Origin: Temnothorax longispinosus
Lineage: Eukaryota; Arthropoda; Insecta; Hymenoptera; Formicidae
DNA: 64,000 nucleotides
Direction of reading: 5' to 3'
Assembly: GCF_030848805.1 (NCBI RefSeq)
Contig: NC_092358.1
Coordinates: forward strand, 7,874,001-7,938,000
The notes under the pieces were generated by a model. That model was not told the DNA's origin. It saw nothing but the letters and a program-made list of their open reading frames with translations, and did not search any database. The translations under genes were made by a program, and so were the position numbers. Each line of letters opens with the position of its first letter. Position 1 is the first letter of the stretch. This document shows, piece after piece, positions 10,653 to 21,434 of this stretch.

Positions 10653-11072
10653 AAAGATGCCAAATCGGAGGCTACTTTTCGATATACTTTTGAGAATATA
10701 TCTGAGATGAAGGACTCATCAACGAAGTTGTCCTCTGCATTTTACGTTCGCAATTTACCATGGAAAATAGTGGTGACGTCACAGTCAAGTCAGACACAGG
10801 AAAGACAGCCACAGCGATCTCTTGGACTTTACCTTCAGTGTGAAGGAGAGAGTGAATCTACATCTTGGAGTTGTTACGCTGTTGCTGAGCTGCGTCTTCT
10901 TTCTTGCAAAGAAGGACAAGAACCATTTAGCAAAAAATTTCAACGCTTTTTCAACAGTAAAATATGTACCCAGGGCTTTCCTTATTTTATGACATGGCAG
11001 GATGTTTTAGATCCTGATAAAGGTTTCATAAAAGATGATTCAATCACGCTTGAGGTTCATGTAGTGGCTGAT
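10653..11072 (+). other. USP7/HAUSP-type MATH domain inserted into the TDPOZ MATH domain
   Basis: The insert is 420 bp, or 140 codons, in frame. It begins KDAKSEATFRYTF and ends EVHVVAD, a full USP7 N-terminal MATH (FYVRNLPWKIVV, LYLQCEGESESTSWSC, DPDKGFIKDDSITLEVHV). Copy 4 at 19428-19470 shows the empty site: HPPE then TVLASRSIS. The USP7 pocket motif DWGF reads TQGF here, so the tryptophan is lost. The insert has no intron. This is a nested domain, not an end-to-end fusion. Confidence 0.88.
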
Positions 11073-11404
11073 GCAGTTTTATCGTCAAGATCGATTTCGT
11101 GTCGTATATCGGATATGACATTGTTAATTATTGTTAGTCTCCGACCATTCGTACATTTCTACAGAGGCACTTATAATACATTGCAAAATTGAACATTTTC
11201 ATCAACTGATAAGTAACACTATACACATGAATTTACAACCATCCACAACGGTATTTAAAGAGATAAAACTTTCTGAAGACTCAACTTTTTAATCCAAGAA
11301 TGAGAAATCGATTAAATTTATAATAGAAGAAGAACAGTATGTTATATTAAAAAAATTATTGTGCGACACCAACAGTAGTTATTTTAAGTATATGTGCCTT
11401 TTAC

Positions 11405-11837
11405 CAGAGAGAAAGATGAGAGTGGTCATGCCCGCGTTTTGGCTGTACCCGTATCCTGTCGGTATGTGCACGTTTTTGTGGTTCTCTTCCGTGCTATCCC
11501 AGCCGGAATGCTAGCGTCTTTTCGACGTCTATATAGATGTCGATAGATGTCGAATCGACATCTATAAGATGTCAATTCGACGTCTATAGACGTCGGCGTT
11601 CCGGCTGGGATGTCCACGATTTTTTGATTCTCTTTGGAAATAAAACTGAAAAATCGTGAATCTAACGGAAGAGAACCAAAAAATCGTGAACATAACATGA
11701 AAAAAACTCCAAAATCGTTGACATTTTACTACAAAATAGTGGACATAGCACGGAAGAGAACCACAAAAACGTGCACATACCGACAGGATACGGGTACAGC
11801 CAAAACGCGGGCATGACCACTCTCATCTTTCTCTCTG
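11405..11837. mobile_element. hAT-like foldback MITE inside copy 3 BTB
   Basis: The 93-bp inverted terminal repeats (11405-11497 and 11745-11837) start CAGAGAGAAAGATGAGAG. They are flanked by CTTTTAC at 11398-11404 and 11838-11844, a 7-bp (possibly 8-bp) target duplication absent from sister copies. The CAG-ends and 7-8 bp duplication fit the hAT superfamily. The interior carries sub-repeats of a TTCTCTTCCGT / CACGATTTTTT type. No transposase. Confidence 0.8.
11498..11609. mobile_element. 112-bp palindromic element nested in the hAT-like MITE
   Basis: Ends CCCAGCCGGAATGC / GCGTTCCGGCTGGG, flanked by AT on both sides. It lies just at the inner edge of the left terminal repeat: the right arm of the host continues without it (CTATGTCCAC). 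The interior is a string of GACGTC- and GATGTC-type palindromes. A second 112-bp member is at 18756-18867. Confidence 0.7.
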
Positions 11838-12268
11838 CTTTTACATATAAGGGAAGAGAAATAAATATGGCAACGGTATTAACGAGAAATGAGTTACAAA
11901 CTTTTAAACAGATTTTATTATATATTATAACTGGCTCCATTGATCAGGGTGATTATGAGATGCTTAAAAAATTATTATCAGCAGCTGATAAGTATGATGT
12001 ACCAAATTTAAAATTAACGTGTGAACATTATTTATTACGCAGTCTTACGATTGAAAATGCCGTAGAACTTGTGCAGCTTGCGTTGTCGTCTAATGCGAAA
12101 TTTTTAGAAACAAATTTGGCAACTTTTATTAAGTTTTACATAAAAGAAATTACGGACGCTAAAACATTTAAAAGTCTATCGCGGGAAGATTTAAATAAGA
12201 TAATGGAATTGATTGAGAAAGATAAATTTAAAGTCAGCACTGAAAAAGAATTATTGTCACCACCCTAA

Positions 12269-14140
12269 GGCTTACATTTCCTGTTCCTGTTTTGAGTTTT
12301 GATGTACGAATAAAACTATTATTAATTATACTTAACGTAGTTTATAGTTATAATTTTCTTAAGTTTATTGGTTAGTCTAAAACACACAAAAAATAAGAAT
12401 TCTTACAAACCTATGTTATCTATAAACGTTTTACTTATTTTAATCAGTACTATATATCTTGTAAAAATTTTCTAATCGTTTTGTAGATCATCCTGTGTAT
12501 AGGTATATTATAGTGTCAGAATCTTTAGCATGCAACTACCTTTTTCAACGAACAAGTTATTTTTTATAAATTTAAACTTAGAGAAACGGGGGCTACCCTA
12601 ATTTTTGTTTTTAAATGTGTATCGTAATTATACATTTTCGATATTGTCATTAATTGAAGTACAATAAAATGCGATTACATTAAAACAGAATCAAATTCAT
12701 AATTATTCCTTAATATAAATATGTAGAAAAACTCAATAAACTTATATTTTATTTACTTTCTAACGGTTTATTTATCTTTGTTTCTAATGCGGAGACATAT
12801 AATGTTGGTCAATCATATATAAAGATATCTGATTTAATGAAAATATATACTGTGTCCGACCATCTAGAGTTGAAAGAAAATGCTTTACGAAATTATAAAT
12901 CTACACAAATAATATAAAGCTACATAAATTAAATTTGATAATTTATTATTTAGAAATCTAGATTTGCTTTAAAAATAAAAAAAACAATCTTGTTAGTTAT
13001 TTTTGTATCTTTTATTAATCTAGTTTTTGCGCTTAATTCGAAATAAAATTTTTTATTGTCGCTTTACATTGTCGCTTTAGGACAGTTTAGGAGAAGGAAG
13101 ATAATATGAAAACAAAAGATAAGGCAAAGTGTGAGAGAACAATGAAAGCTCTGTAACCGGGTAAAAGAAATTTATTCCTAAACAATAACAATTAATATTA
13201 TTGAAATATAATGTTGGATCTGTCAAGTTAGATAAAGCGAGAATGTAATGTATTCTATACAGTTATTATTGCACAAATGAGGAAGTCAAGAAAGATACTC
13301 ATTAATTATTACGGCAAAACTTGACCGCGCAAAACTTTAATAAAATATTTTAGTATTTTGAAGTTAATTTTATTATGTGTCACAGTGAAAACAGTTGTGA
13401 GTTATAAAAGTTCTTCATGTAAATCTAGCAGCTAATTATTCAGTTCCTTTCGGCGATTGTGTAAATTTTATTATACAAAATATTATTTTACTGGTAGAAG
13501 ATATATTGACAGACTTTAGCAATGATAAATGATCATTTTTAGATTTATCGAATAAAAATAAAAATAAGTATTCGAGATTGTGATAGCGTAAAAATAGCGA
13601 TAGATTCATAGCAGGCGTTGCAACATTTTATCGTTTTTCTTTTCAACGCTTATCGATCCTAACGAAACTTGAACCGTTCTCGGAACTTCTGCGGCGATCG
13701 ATGATTTGAACGGATGTTGATTTCAAACGTAATCAAGAATGAATCGTGTCGCTATTCTCGCCGTGTTCGCGAACTTATTGTTAGTCATTCCCGATTTCCC
13801 CCCCCCTCCCGAAAAACAAGTAGATGTATTATTTCCGCTCGCTGTTGCCAACCCATACAGCATAAAATATTCCATGAATGTTCTATAAATATTCTTTAGA
13901 ATATATTCATGAATTTTCTATGAATGATCTATAAATGTGCAAAGAACGTGTAATGTCCCGCTTTGAATGTCCTTAGAAATTTCTGTGAATATTCTCGAAT
14001 AATCTACAAATGTTTTATAAATTTTTCCGCATAATCCATAATTTTTTTATATATGCAAAATATATTTATAGAACATTTATAGATTATTTTAGGAACATTA
14101 AAAATGGGATATCGCATATATATTCTCTATACATTTAATA
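12269..14140 (+). other. 3' flank of copy 3, no gene seen
   Basis: Array flank DNA to about 13860 with the usual shared blocks (for example TTGTAGATCATCCTGTGTAT at 12480). It then passes into AT-rich, degenerate ATTCTATAAATATTC-type repeats. The 61-codon frame at 13714-13899 has no domain. Confidence 0.5.
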
Positions 14141-14492
14141 TTCACCCGACATAAAAAAAATTATTTATTTCAAAATTTTATTACTATTTTTTAACTAAAT
14201 TTGTTTCTTAAGATGCAGTCTATGATTATAAATATTTTCTCGTATTTGAAAAACACACTTACCTTAGTGGGATTCGAACTAGGGACCTCAGGACCTCTGC
14301 ATCGTGAGCCAACTGCTTTACGTGGTAGACTACTTCTTAATTTGATGTAAGCGTTATATATAGGCTACATATGTCATAACTAGCGCAAATATATAATTTT
14401 TCAAAAATCATCTTAAGAAACAAATTCAGTTTAAAAAGAGTAATAAAATTTGAATTAGATATATGATATAATATTTCTCAATGTCGGGTCAA
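14141..14492. mobile_element. Palindromic element carrying a tRNA-like segment
   Basis: Terminal repeats TTCACCCGACAT / ATGTCGGGTCAA. A second inverted pair lies inside (about 14170-14215 and 14405-14455), with TTTCTTAAGATG and ATAAAATTT-type arms. The unpaired centre holds the tRNA-like segment at 14258-14334. No protein-coding capacity. Confidence 0.6.
14258..14334 (-). tRNA. tRNA-like sequence (pseudo-tRNA or SINE head)
   Basis: On the minus strand, AGCAGTTGGCTCACGATG resembles a D-arm/A box, and CTAGTTCGAATCCCACTA is a near-consensus T-arm with the B box (GTTCGAATCC). The spacing is tRNA-like. I could not fold a full acceptor stem, so this is more likely a tRNA-derived relic than a working gene. 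It is the only tRNA-like sequence I saw. Confidence 0.35.
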
Positions 14493-14609
14493 TGTCAGAA
14501 ACCAGTGCCGGCTCATTATGAAATTTTTTTATAAAATTATATATTTTTAATTATTTTTTTAAAAAGAAAATTGTAAATCTAATAATAATGATAAAGAATA
14601 AGGATTGGC

Positions 14610-14768
14610 TATTAAGTTTTGGCCCAATATTGGGCGGCACTTGCTTGCCAAACCTCGGCTACCCAAATTCGGGTAATAGTTGGGCCAGGCTTGGGCATTA
14701 AACGTCGGCAAACCGACACTCGTGCCAGTCTTGGCCCGTTTCTCGAGTATCGGCGTTTCCTACCTGGG
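14610..14768. repeat. Element rich in TTGGGC / GGCCCAA motifs
   Basis: GC-rich block with repeated TTGGGC, TTGGCCC and CAATATTGGG motifs, ending TTTCCTACCTGGG, the same end type as the 112-bp palindromes. Its left end could not be fixed. The minus-strand frame 14612-14881 is an artefact of this and the next element. Confidence 0.4.
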
Positions 14769-14771
14769 TAG

Positions 14772-14912
14772 CGATCATGTAACTTTTTCCCTAGAGCGGA
14801 AACGTGAAAAGTGAAAAATTTCATGTAACTATTTCTTTCTATTGGTATTGAATAGAAAGAGATAAACTTTTCACTTTTCACGTTCCGTCCTAGGGGAAAA
14901 GATACATGATCG
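14772..14912. mobile_element. Foldback MITE, about 141 bp
   Basis: Inverted arms CGATCATGTA, CTAGAGCGGAAACGTG and AAAAGTGAAAA on the left, matched on the right by CTTTTCACTTTTCACG, TCCTAGGGGAAAAG and CATGATCG. The loop contains TTTCTTTCTATTGG. Confidence 0.65.
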
Positions 14913-14984
14913 ATCCCCTGGGGACTCTCTCGCGGTCTCGTTACGCTTCCCCTTCGTTAGCTCGTAAGGGTCTCGGATTTCTAA

Positions 14985-15540
14985 AAAGTTTTTATTAATT
15001 CCTTTCCAGAATATTTATATAATGTTCCAAAATATTCTTTAAATATTCCTAGAATAATTAGAATGTTTTCAATATTTTTCCTAAAATGTTTATAGATTAT
15101 TTTAAAAATATTCTACTAATATGTAAAAAATATTCTATTAATATTCTGAATATTTCATGTTCATTGCAATGTTCACAGATTATTATTGAAATATTCATAA
15201 CAATTCTAGAAAAGTTTTTCAGAATATTCATAGCACATGCTATAAATGTTTAAGAATATTAACAAAATGTTCCGTAAATATTCCAAATATTCTATATTTG
15301 TCAAAATATTTATAGAACATTCTATGCATTTTTTAAATGTACTATATTTATTAGACATTTGTAGAATATTCTATGCATATTCCGAATGGACAAAATTTCA
15401 TGGAATATTTATAGAACTTCTACAGAATATTTTGAATGACCCGTGGAATATTAAAATATTTATAGATTGTTTATAGCACATTTCTTGCATATTCCATGCT
15501 GTATGGGAAGAGTCCAAAGTTTCTGTATATTTTTTGTTCA
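14985..15540. repeat. Degenerate short repeats of AGAATATTC / ATAGAACATT type
   Basis: Dozens of loosely periodic variants of AATATTCATAGAACATT in both orientations. The frames at 15246-15476 and 15467-15649 are by-products of this composition. Confidence 0.6.
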
Positions 15541-16916
15541 TTTCGAATATGAAAAATCGCGAGACTTAATTTCTTACGTCGGTCAATCATCAGTCAATTG
15601 TCGTCAGTCATTACCTATTTTCGGTCATGAGCAGTCTAAATTACAGTAAACAAAAATGTAACTCTAAATGAATTCGATCCGGGACACTCGCCATTCGGTC
15701 TACCTTTTTTATAAAATTCTAAACTTCATGTAAATTTTTCTTTTTTCCTTTTGTATATATTTAGACTGTTTAGTAAAGTGACACGTTACGCTTATATCTT
15801 AATTTGCATCAGTGTTAGTACGTTCCTATATAACATCTACATAACTCGGCATCATCCATCTTCCTTCCTCACGCGTCACGCGAACAAATATCCTTACTAA
15901 AGATAAAAAGAGAAAAGAACAGGCTGTATTTTCATCATCCGTCATACGACAAGATTTATTATTGAACATTGTTTCAGTCGATTATATTTGAATATATCTG
16001 GACATATTTTGATCGTTCTATGAGCCCTTATAAAGCAGTGGGTTAATTGATTTTTACACAGTTTCCAGAGCCAAATTAATGCAGGATTCGAATAAGCATT
16101 TTACATAAATCTGATTGGTTGAAAAGCGTCATAAGATTTTATTTGCTTATACTGAAACTGGATAAAGGGACAATCAACCCTTGCGACCCTTTAAATTTTG
16201 CTAAATTTTTAATATATTACGGTACGCCTCATTCACTAATATAAAATACAGTAATTCTGTCCAATGCGTTATAAAATATTAATGTTTAAAATTTGTCGTG
16301 TGCGTGTAATTGTTTTAAAATTGTACAAAATAAAGTTTATTTATGTACCATAATAATTATGTATTATAAATAAGAAAAAATATAATTATAATGACGTTGC
16401 AAAGTAGTACATCACAATTAACAAAAACACATTACATAACAATTAATTAAACTTCAGTGTCGGGACTTTCAATTTGAGCACAATCAATATCATGATAACA
16501 TTGTATATACGTTTTTGGATGCTATCTATCATAGAAACATTTCAAACACATAATTTAACCAAGCGCATTTTATAAATGCTACTTCTTTGTATAAGCATAA
16601 TTTTATTTATCATTGATATAAAAAAAATACATATTTTGAACATTAATATTTCATAAACTATTGCGCATTGGACAGAGTTACTATATATATCTTGTATTAG
16701 TTAATGAGTGTACTCTGTAACATATTAAAAATTTAGCAAAATTTGAGGGATCAAAGAATGGTTGTTCCCTTGTAAGCCATAATAAATCAAAAAGAATTCT
16801 ATGACTAGCACTAGATTACTGTATTGAGATTGAGAGTAGCCGTAAACAATTTGTGTCGCATGTGTCACATGTGTGTGTTACATACATACGTAGCTCTTTC
16901 TCTCTCTTAAGCCTTA
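15541..16916. other. Array flank, no gene seen
   Basis: Shares blocks with 8090-8600, 22660-23160 and 29850-30370 (for example CTAAATTACAGTAAA, GAATTCGATCCGGGACACTC, AGCCTTTATAAAG-type). No coding sequence recognised. Confidence 0.5.
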
Positions 16917-16917
16917 G

Positions 16918-17042
16918 GCCTGTTCGTTTTAGCTGAACTTCTCGCACCGCGGTTCATCTTTCCTTTTTTTCTTTTCACGTTGAAAAGAAAAAGAGAATAA
17001 ATAAACTGCAATGGGCAAGAAGTTTAGATAACACGAACAGCG
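16918..17042. mobile_element. CCTGTTCG foldback MITE, copy A
   Basis: Inverted ends CCTGTTCGTTTTAGCTGAAC / AAGTTTAGATAACACGAACAG with an inner CTTTTC / GAAAAG pair. A second copy lies at 17769-17897. Confidence 0.65.
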
Positions 17043-17047
17043 GTCTC

Positions 17048-17738
17048 TTGTGTCCACGATGCTAGAAATCGCCCCGAGATCTCAAACGGAGAAAAAATTA
17101 ACCAATCGTATTGGTCAATTAAGGGGATCCTGCAGTGACTGGCGAACTTCCTCGATGTCGATAATGTCAACCTTTCTAATTTTGTTTTCCCTATATCTGT
17201 CTTTGTCTAACGAAATGACATCTGTCCTTTTTTCGATTGCTCGCCATCTCTCGCAAGATCCGGCAACTACTGTTGCTGCTCTTCTTGTCATTTGCATCCG
17301 TATTTGCATTACTAAAATAATTTTTCGATGGATCTTTTTTTGTACGCATTGAATCTTACTTCTACTTGCACGATATTATTTCTACATGTTTTCCCAAAGG
17401 CAGATGATAAAAATTATGTATGTATAAACTGCAGACTTTTTGTTTTAAGCAAATATTGTCGTCAGGTGACAGCTGCGTATGTGCCCAAATAAGTAATATT
17501 TTTAATTTTTTGGTGTTTTTGATATAAAATCGCGTTTTCTACCCTAGATTTTTGTGCGTACTTTAATTCTAAACCAAAAACTTGCAATTCTGTAAAGCCA
17601 ATTAAAAGATCCATCGAAAAACGATAAGTCGGTAAATCATACGGCTGCAGGATCCCCTTAAGCCAATTGTTTAAATATGAATGGTCAATTCTTTCTCCGT
17701 TTGAGATCTCGGAGCGATTTCTAGCAACGTGGACACAA
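17048..17738. mobile_element. Foldback element with TGTGTCCACG ends, hosting a TTAA element
   Basis: Inverted arms of about 70 bp: TTGTGTCCACGATGCTAGAA, then GAGATCTCAAACGGAGAAA, matched on the right by TTTCTCCGTTTGAGATCTC and GCAACGTGGACACAA. The interior is occupied by a separate TTAA-flanked element. Confidence 0.7.
17123..17657. mobile_element. TTAA-flanked non-autonomous element, copy A
   Basis: Ends GGGGATCCTGCAG / CTGCAGGATCCCC directly flanked by TTAA on both sides (17119-17122 and 17658-17661). Internal inverted pair with TTTTTCGATGGATC / GATCCATCGAAAAA. TTAA duplication is typical of the piggyBac superfamily; no transposase is present. Confidence 0.7.
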
Positions 17739-17768
17739 AGGCTTTAGGATGCGTGTCTCCCACCACTA

Positions 17769-17897
17769 GGCCTGTTCGTTTTAGCTGAACTTCTTTCATC
17801 ACTATTCATCTTTCCTCCTTTTCTTTTCACATTGGAGAGAAAAGGAGAAAAGGAGAAGAGATGACCTGTGCAAGAAGTTCAGTTAAAACGAACAAGC
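17769..17897. mobile_element. CCTGTTCG foldback MITE, copy B
   Basis: Ends GGCCTGTTCGTTTTAGCTGA / AGTTCAGTTAAAACGAACA; same family as 16918-17042. The 73-codon frame at 17861-18082 starts inside it and is not supported. Confidence 0.65.
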
Positions 17898-18194
17898 TTA
17901 CTTATTTTATGGATGAGTCAAGGTTCGAATCTACACGAGGCAGTGGCCATGTTTGTTTGTTCATTCGCATTACGGATTATCTCGACGTTATATTCGCAGT
18001 AGTTTGGAAACTTGATTTGACAAAAGGAAATAAAGGAAATAAAAGAAGTTGTCACGTCTGTAACATACACGCATTAGTCTAATAAATGCTATTATCTGGA
18101 CGGTGTTGGAATATTAGCATATCATTAGAAAAACGCAAGATCTTAAGTGTGACTGATCAAGATTCAGCGGAAAAGCAAATACGCATAAGCAAAT

Positions 18195-20234
18195 ATGGCA
18201 TTTAATAAGCAAGTGCTCAAGGAAAATCAAGTAAGTTTTTAACAGTTTTTTTTCTCAACTTCGTTGACTACGTGTTTTATTAGAACGTTAGGAAACACAT
18301 AAAACATTGATGTGTAACGAATTAATTATGACATTTTCTAAATAAGCAACAATTCCACGCATTCTACATAGCAAAGAAACTGCATGAATTCATACACGTA
18401 TATCAAATCACATTTCTACTAGCATGTGTAATTTGAATACAATTAAAAATGATTAATGCAAAGAGTCTACTTCACATGCATCTATTACTTTTATCAGAAT
18501 TCAAGGATAGAATCCTGTTTATACGTAATAGATATAAAAAGCATTTTAAGAATTGAACTTATACGTATATGTATATCAAAATGCATGAGGTGTAAAATTA
18601 TAAATAAAAGTTTATTCTTAAATTAACGGGAATTATAGATCGTGTAAGACTTAAGCAAGAAAGCAGTTTAGTATAATCATTCTTGAAATTTGACGTAAAA
18701 TGGCTATTTACTTATTCAATTCTTTTTTGTGGTTGTCTAACATAAAATGTTATTTCCCAGGTAGGAAGCATATGTCATTTTGACGTCAATTGACGTCAAA
18801 AGTCTGTCATTTTGACGTCTTTTGACGTCAATTGATGTCAAAATGACATGTGCTTCCTCTACCTGAGTTTTATTTAAAAAAAGATATATTAAAGTTGTCC
18901 CAAAAAATTTCTACGTATTTTAAGTTAAATTCAATTTCAAGTGACTCTTATCTATACATCTATACATGATGTATAAGCGTTATTACATGTTAAAATATTT
19001 GTTTGAAATTTAATCTATTTTATTATAAAAAGCATAGCAACTTTCAGGATATTTTGATGTTGATCTCATTTTCATCATTTATAAGTAAGTTAATTATTTC
19101 CAGATGTGGTCTGAAGGAATGAAACATGCGAATTATACTGACAATGAGATTGTCCCGAAAAAGGAGCAGACAGTATCTTCACCATTTTTACCTTTGTATA
19201 CCAAGAGCCATTCTCAAACACGATTTGAAGTGACTACGTCTGATTATACATGGGAAATTGATCAATTTGGGTGTCTCGCTGCAATCGTAGATACATTAAA
19301 TTCTCCACCATTTAGAGAAAACAACCAATACAAGATTCAAATGAATATTTCACGTCAAGATTTGCTATGTGCAATACAAATTTCAATACGTACTAATACA
19401 GCATTTAACGGTTCATGTACTACTACTATAATGCATCCGCCTGAAACAGTCTTAGCGTCAAGATCGATTTCGTGTCGTATATCGGATATGACATTGTTAA
19501 TTGATGTCTCGGATGATTCGTACATTTCTACAGAGGCGTTTATAATACATTGCAAGATTGAACATTTTCATCAACTGATAAGTAACACTATTCACATGAA
19601 TTTACAATTCGAACCATCCCCAACGGTATTTAAAGAGATAAAACTTTCTGAAAACTCAATTTTTGATTTCCAGTTATTTAATGAGAAATCAATCAAATTT
19701 ATAATAGGTGAAGAACAGTATGTTGTATCAAAAAAATTGTTGTGCGACACCAACAGTAGTTAATTTAAGTATATGTGCCATACACATAAGGAAAAAGAAA
19801 AAGATATGACAAATAAATTAGTAACGGATAATGAGATAGAATCTTTTAAACAGGTTTTATTATATATTACAACTGACTCCATTGATCAGAGTAATTATGG
19901 GATGCTTAAAAAATTATTAACAGCAGCTGATAAATATGATGTACCAACTTTAAAATTAACGTGTCAACATTATTTGTTACGCAGTCTTACGATTGAAAAT
20001 GTCGTAGAACTTATGCAGCTTGCGTTGTCATCTAATGCAAAATATTTAGAAACACATTCGGCAACTTTTATTAAATTATACATGAAAAAAATTAGGGACA
20101 CTATAGCATTTAAAAGTCTATCGCAAGAAGATTTAAATAAGATAATGGAATTGATTGAGAAAAGTAAATTTGAAGTCATCAGCACTGATCAATTATCTTT
20201 GTCACCACCTAAGAAATCTAATTATAATTATTAA
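18195..20234 (+). pseudogene. MATH-BTB gene, array copy 4, single nonsense codon
   Basis: Exon 1 is 18195-18230 (12 codons; the upstream ATG of copy 2 is ATA here). Exon 2 starts at 19104 after TTTCCAG. The frame covers MATH (DYTWEIDQFGCL to IIHCKIEHF, with no USP7 insert) and the start of BTB. A TAA at 19761-19763 interrupts it where other copies have TAC (SSYFKY). The same frame then continues undamaged through the rest of BTB and the BACK-like tail to 20234. With a tyrosine at that position the gene would be full length, so it is either a very young pseudogene, a polymorphism or a sequence error. It is closest to copies 1 and 3 in BTB, and shows the ancestral empty site for the USP7 insert. 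Confidence 0.85.
18756..18867. mobile_element. 112-bp palindromic element in the copy 4 intron
   Basis: Ends CCCAGGTAGGAAGC / TGCTTCCTCTACCTGAG. The interior is made of TTTTGACGTC and CAATTGACGTC palindromes. The empty site is visible in other copies (GTTATTTTTATTTAAA). Same length and end type as 11498-11609. Confidence 0.7.
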
Positions 20235-21430
20235 CTTTTATATGTATAAGAATTTATATACAAATAAGTATATATTAATATGAATAAAAAATAATTCATT
20301 TTTTAATTTTAATGTACGAATGAAATTTATTATTAATTATATTTAATGTAGTTTAGTTATAATTTTCTTAAGTTTACAGGTTGCTCTAGAACAAAAGAAA
20401 ATAAGAAAATATAAATCTTTACAAACTTGTGTTATCCCTAAATGTTTTATTTAATTGTATCAGTACTATATTTTCTTAAAATTTCCAATTGTTCTATAGA
20501 TTATCCTGTGTATATATTATAGTGTCAGAATCTTTTTTTTAGGTACTCTTTTTTTTAACGAATAAGTTATTTTTTAAGTTATTTTTTAAATTTAAACTTA
20601 ATTTTGATTTTTTAATGTTTATTGTAATTATACATTTTCGGTATTGTCATTAATTGAGGTTCAATAAAATGCGATTACATTAAAACAGAATCAAATTCAT
20701 AATTATTCCTTAATATACATATGTAGAAAGAAAACTTAATTTTATTTATTTTCTAACAGTTTATTTATCTTCATTTCTAATTCAGAGACATATGTGATGT
20801 TGGCAAATTATTATATAGAGATATCTGATAATAATGGAAATGTACTGTCCTTGGCCATCGGTAGATGGAAGAAAATGCTTCACAAAAATTATAAATCTAC
20901 ACAAATAATAAAAAGCTACACGAATTAAATTTGATAACCTATTATTTCGAGATCTAGATTTGTTTTAAAAATAAAAATAAAACAATTTTTTTTATTTGTA
21001 TTTTTTATTTTGTTTCTTTTACTTTGTTTCTTTTATTTTTTGTATCTTTTACTAGTTTCTGCACTTAATTCGAAATAAAACTTTATACTGGGCTTTGGGT
21101 GAAAGAAGATAATATGAAAATAAAAGGTAAAGCAAAGTGTGAGAGAACAATGAAAACTCTGTAACCGAGTAGAAGAAATTTATTTCTAAACAATAATAAT
21201 ATTGTTAAAATAAATTAAAATATAATATAATGTTAGATCTGTCAGGTAAAGCAGGAATGTAATGTTTCCTATATACATAATAAAGGTATAGTTGTGATAT
21301 GTCATTCATCGACATATCTATTCGTAGATTCGAACGAATCTATTCGTTCGTTTATCTTTTCGCTAGCATATCGTAGCGATGTAATTAACAGTTATTATTG
21401 CACAAATGAGAAAGTCGAGAGAAATACTCA
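20235..21430 (+). other. 3' flank of copy 4, no gene seen
   Basis: Nearly the same as 28582-29730 after copy 5b, and related to the flanks of copies 1 and 3. It contains AT-rich 3' UTR blocks and TTTTATTTTGTTTCTTTTA-type low complexity around 21000. No gene recognised. Confidence 0.55.
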
Positions 21431-21434
21431 TTAA

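Larger units (their letters stand above)
9259..12268 (+). pseudogene. MATH-BTB gene, array copy 3, with USP7-type MATH insert, disrupted
   Basis: Exon 1 corresponds to 9194-9270. The upstream start seen in copy 2 reads ATA here, leaving an ATG at 9259 four codons before the donor. Exon 2 should begin at 10293, but its second codon is TAG (10296-10298); an alternative AG at 10298 would bypass it. The frame is then open to 11192: TDPOZ MATH first half (DYTWKIDQFGRL to CTTTIMHPP), a 140-codon USP7-type MATH insert, then the second half of the TDPOZ MATH. Lesions: a frameshift near 11135, a TAA near 11288 in the original frame, and a 433-bp transposon (11405-11837) inside BTB. After the transposon, the C-terminal half of BTB and the BACK-like tail are open to the stop at 12266-12268. 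The parent gene was of the copy 1 type. Confidence 0.85.

Noticed and set aside
11426..11940. Minus-strand frames of 90-92 codons sharing peptide strings
   Set aside because: They are mirror translations of the terminal inverted repeats of the hAT-like element.
15246..15649. Frames encoding Phe/Ile/Tyr-rich peptides
   Set aside because: They follow degenerate AATATTC repeats and lack any conserved domain or splice context.
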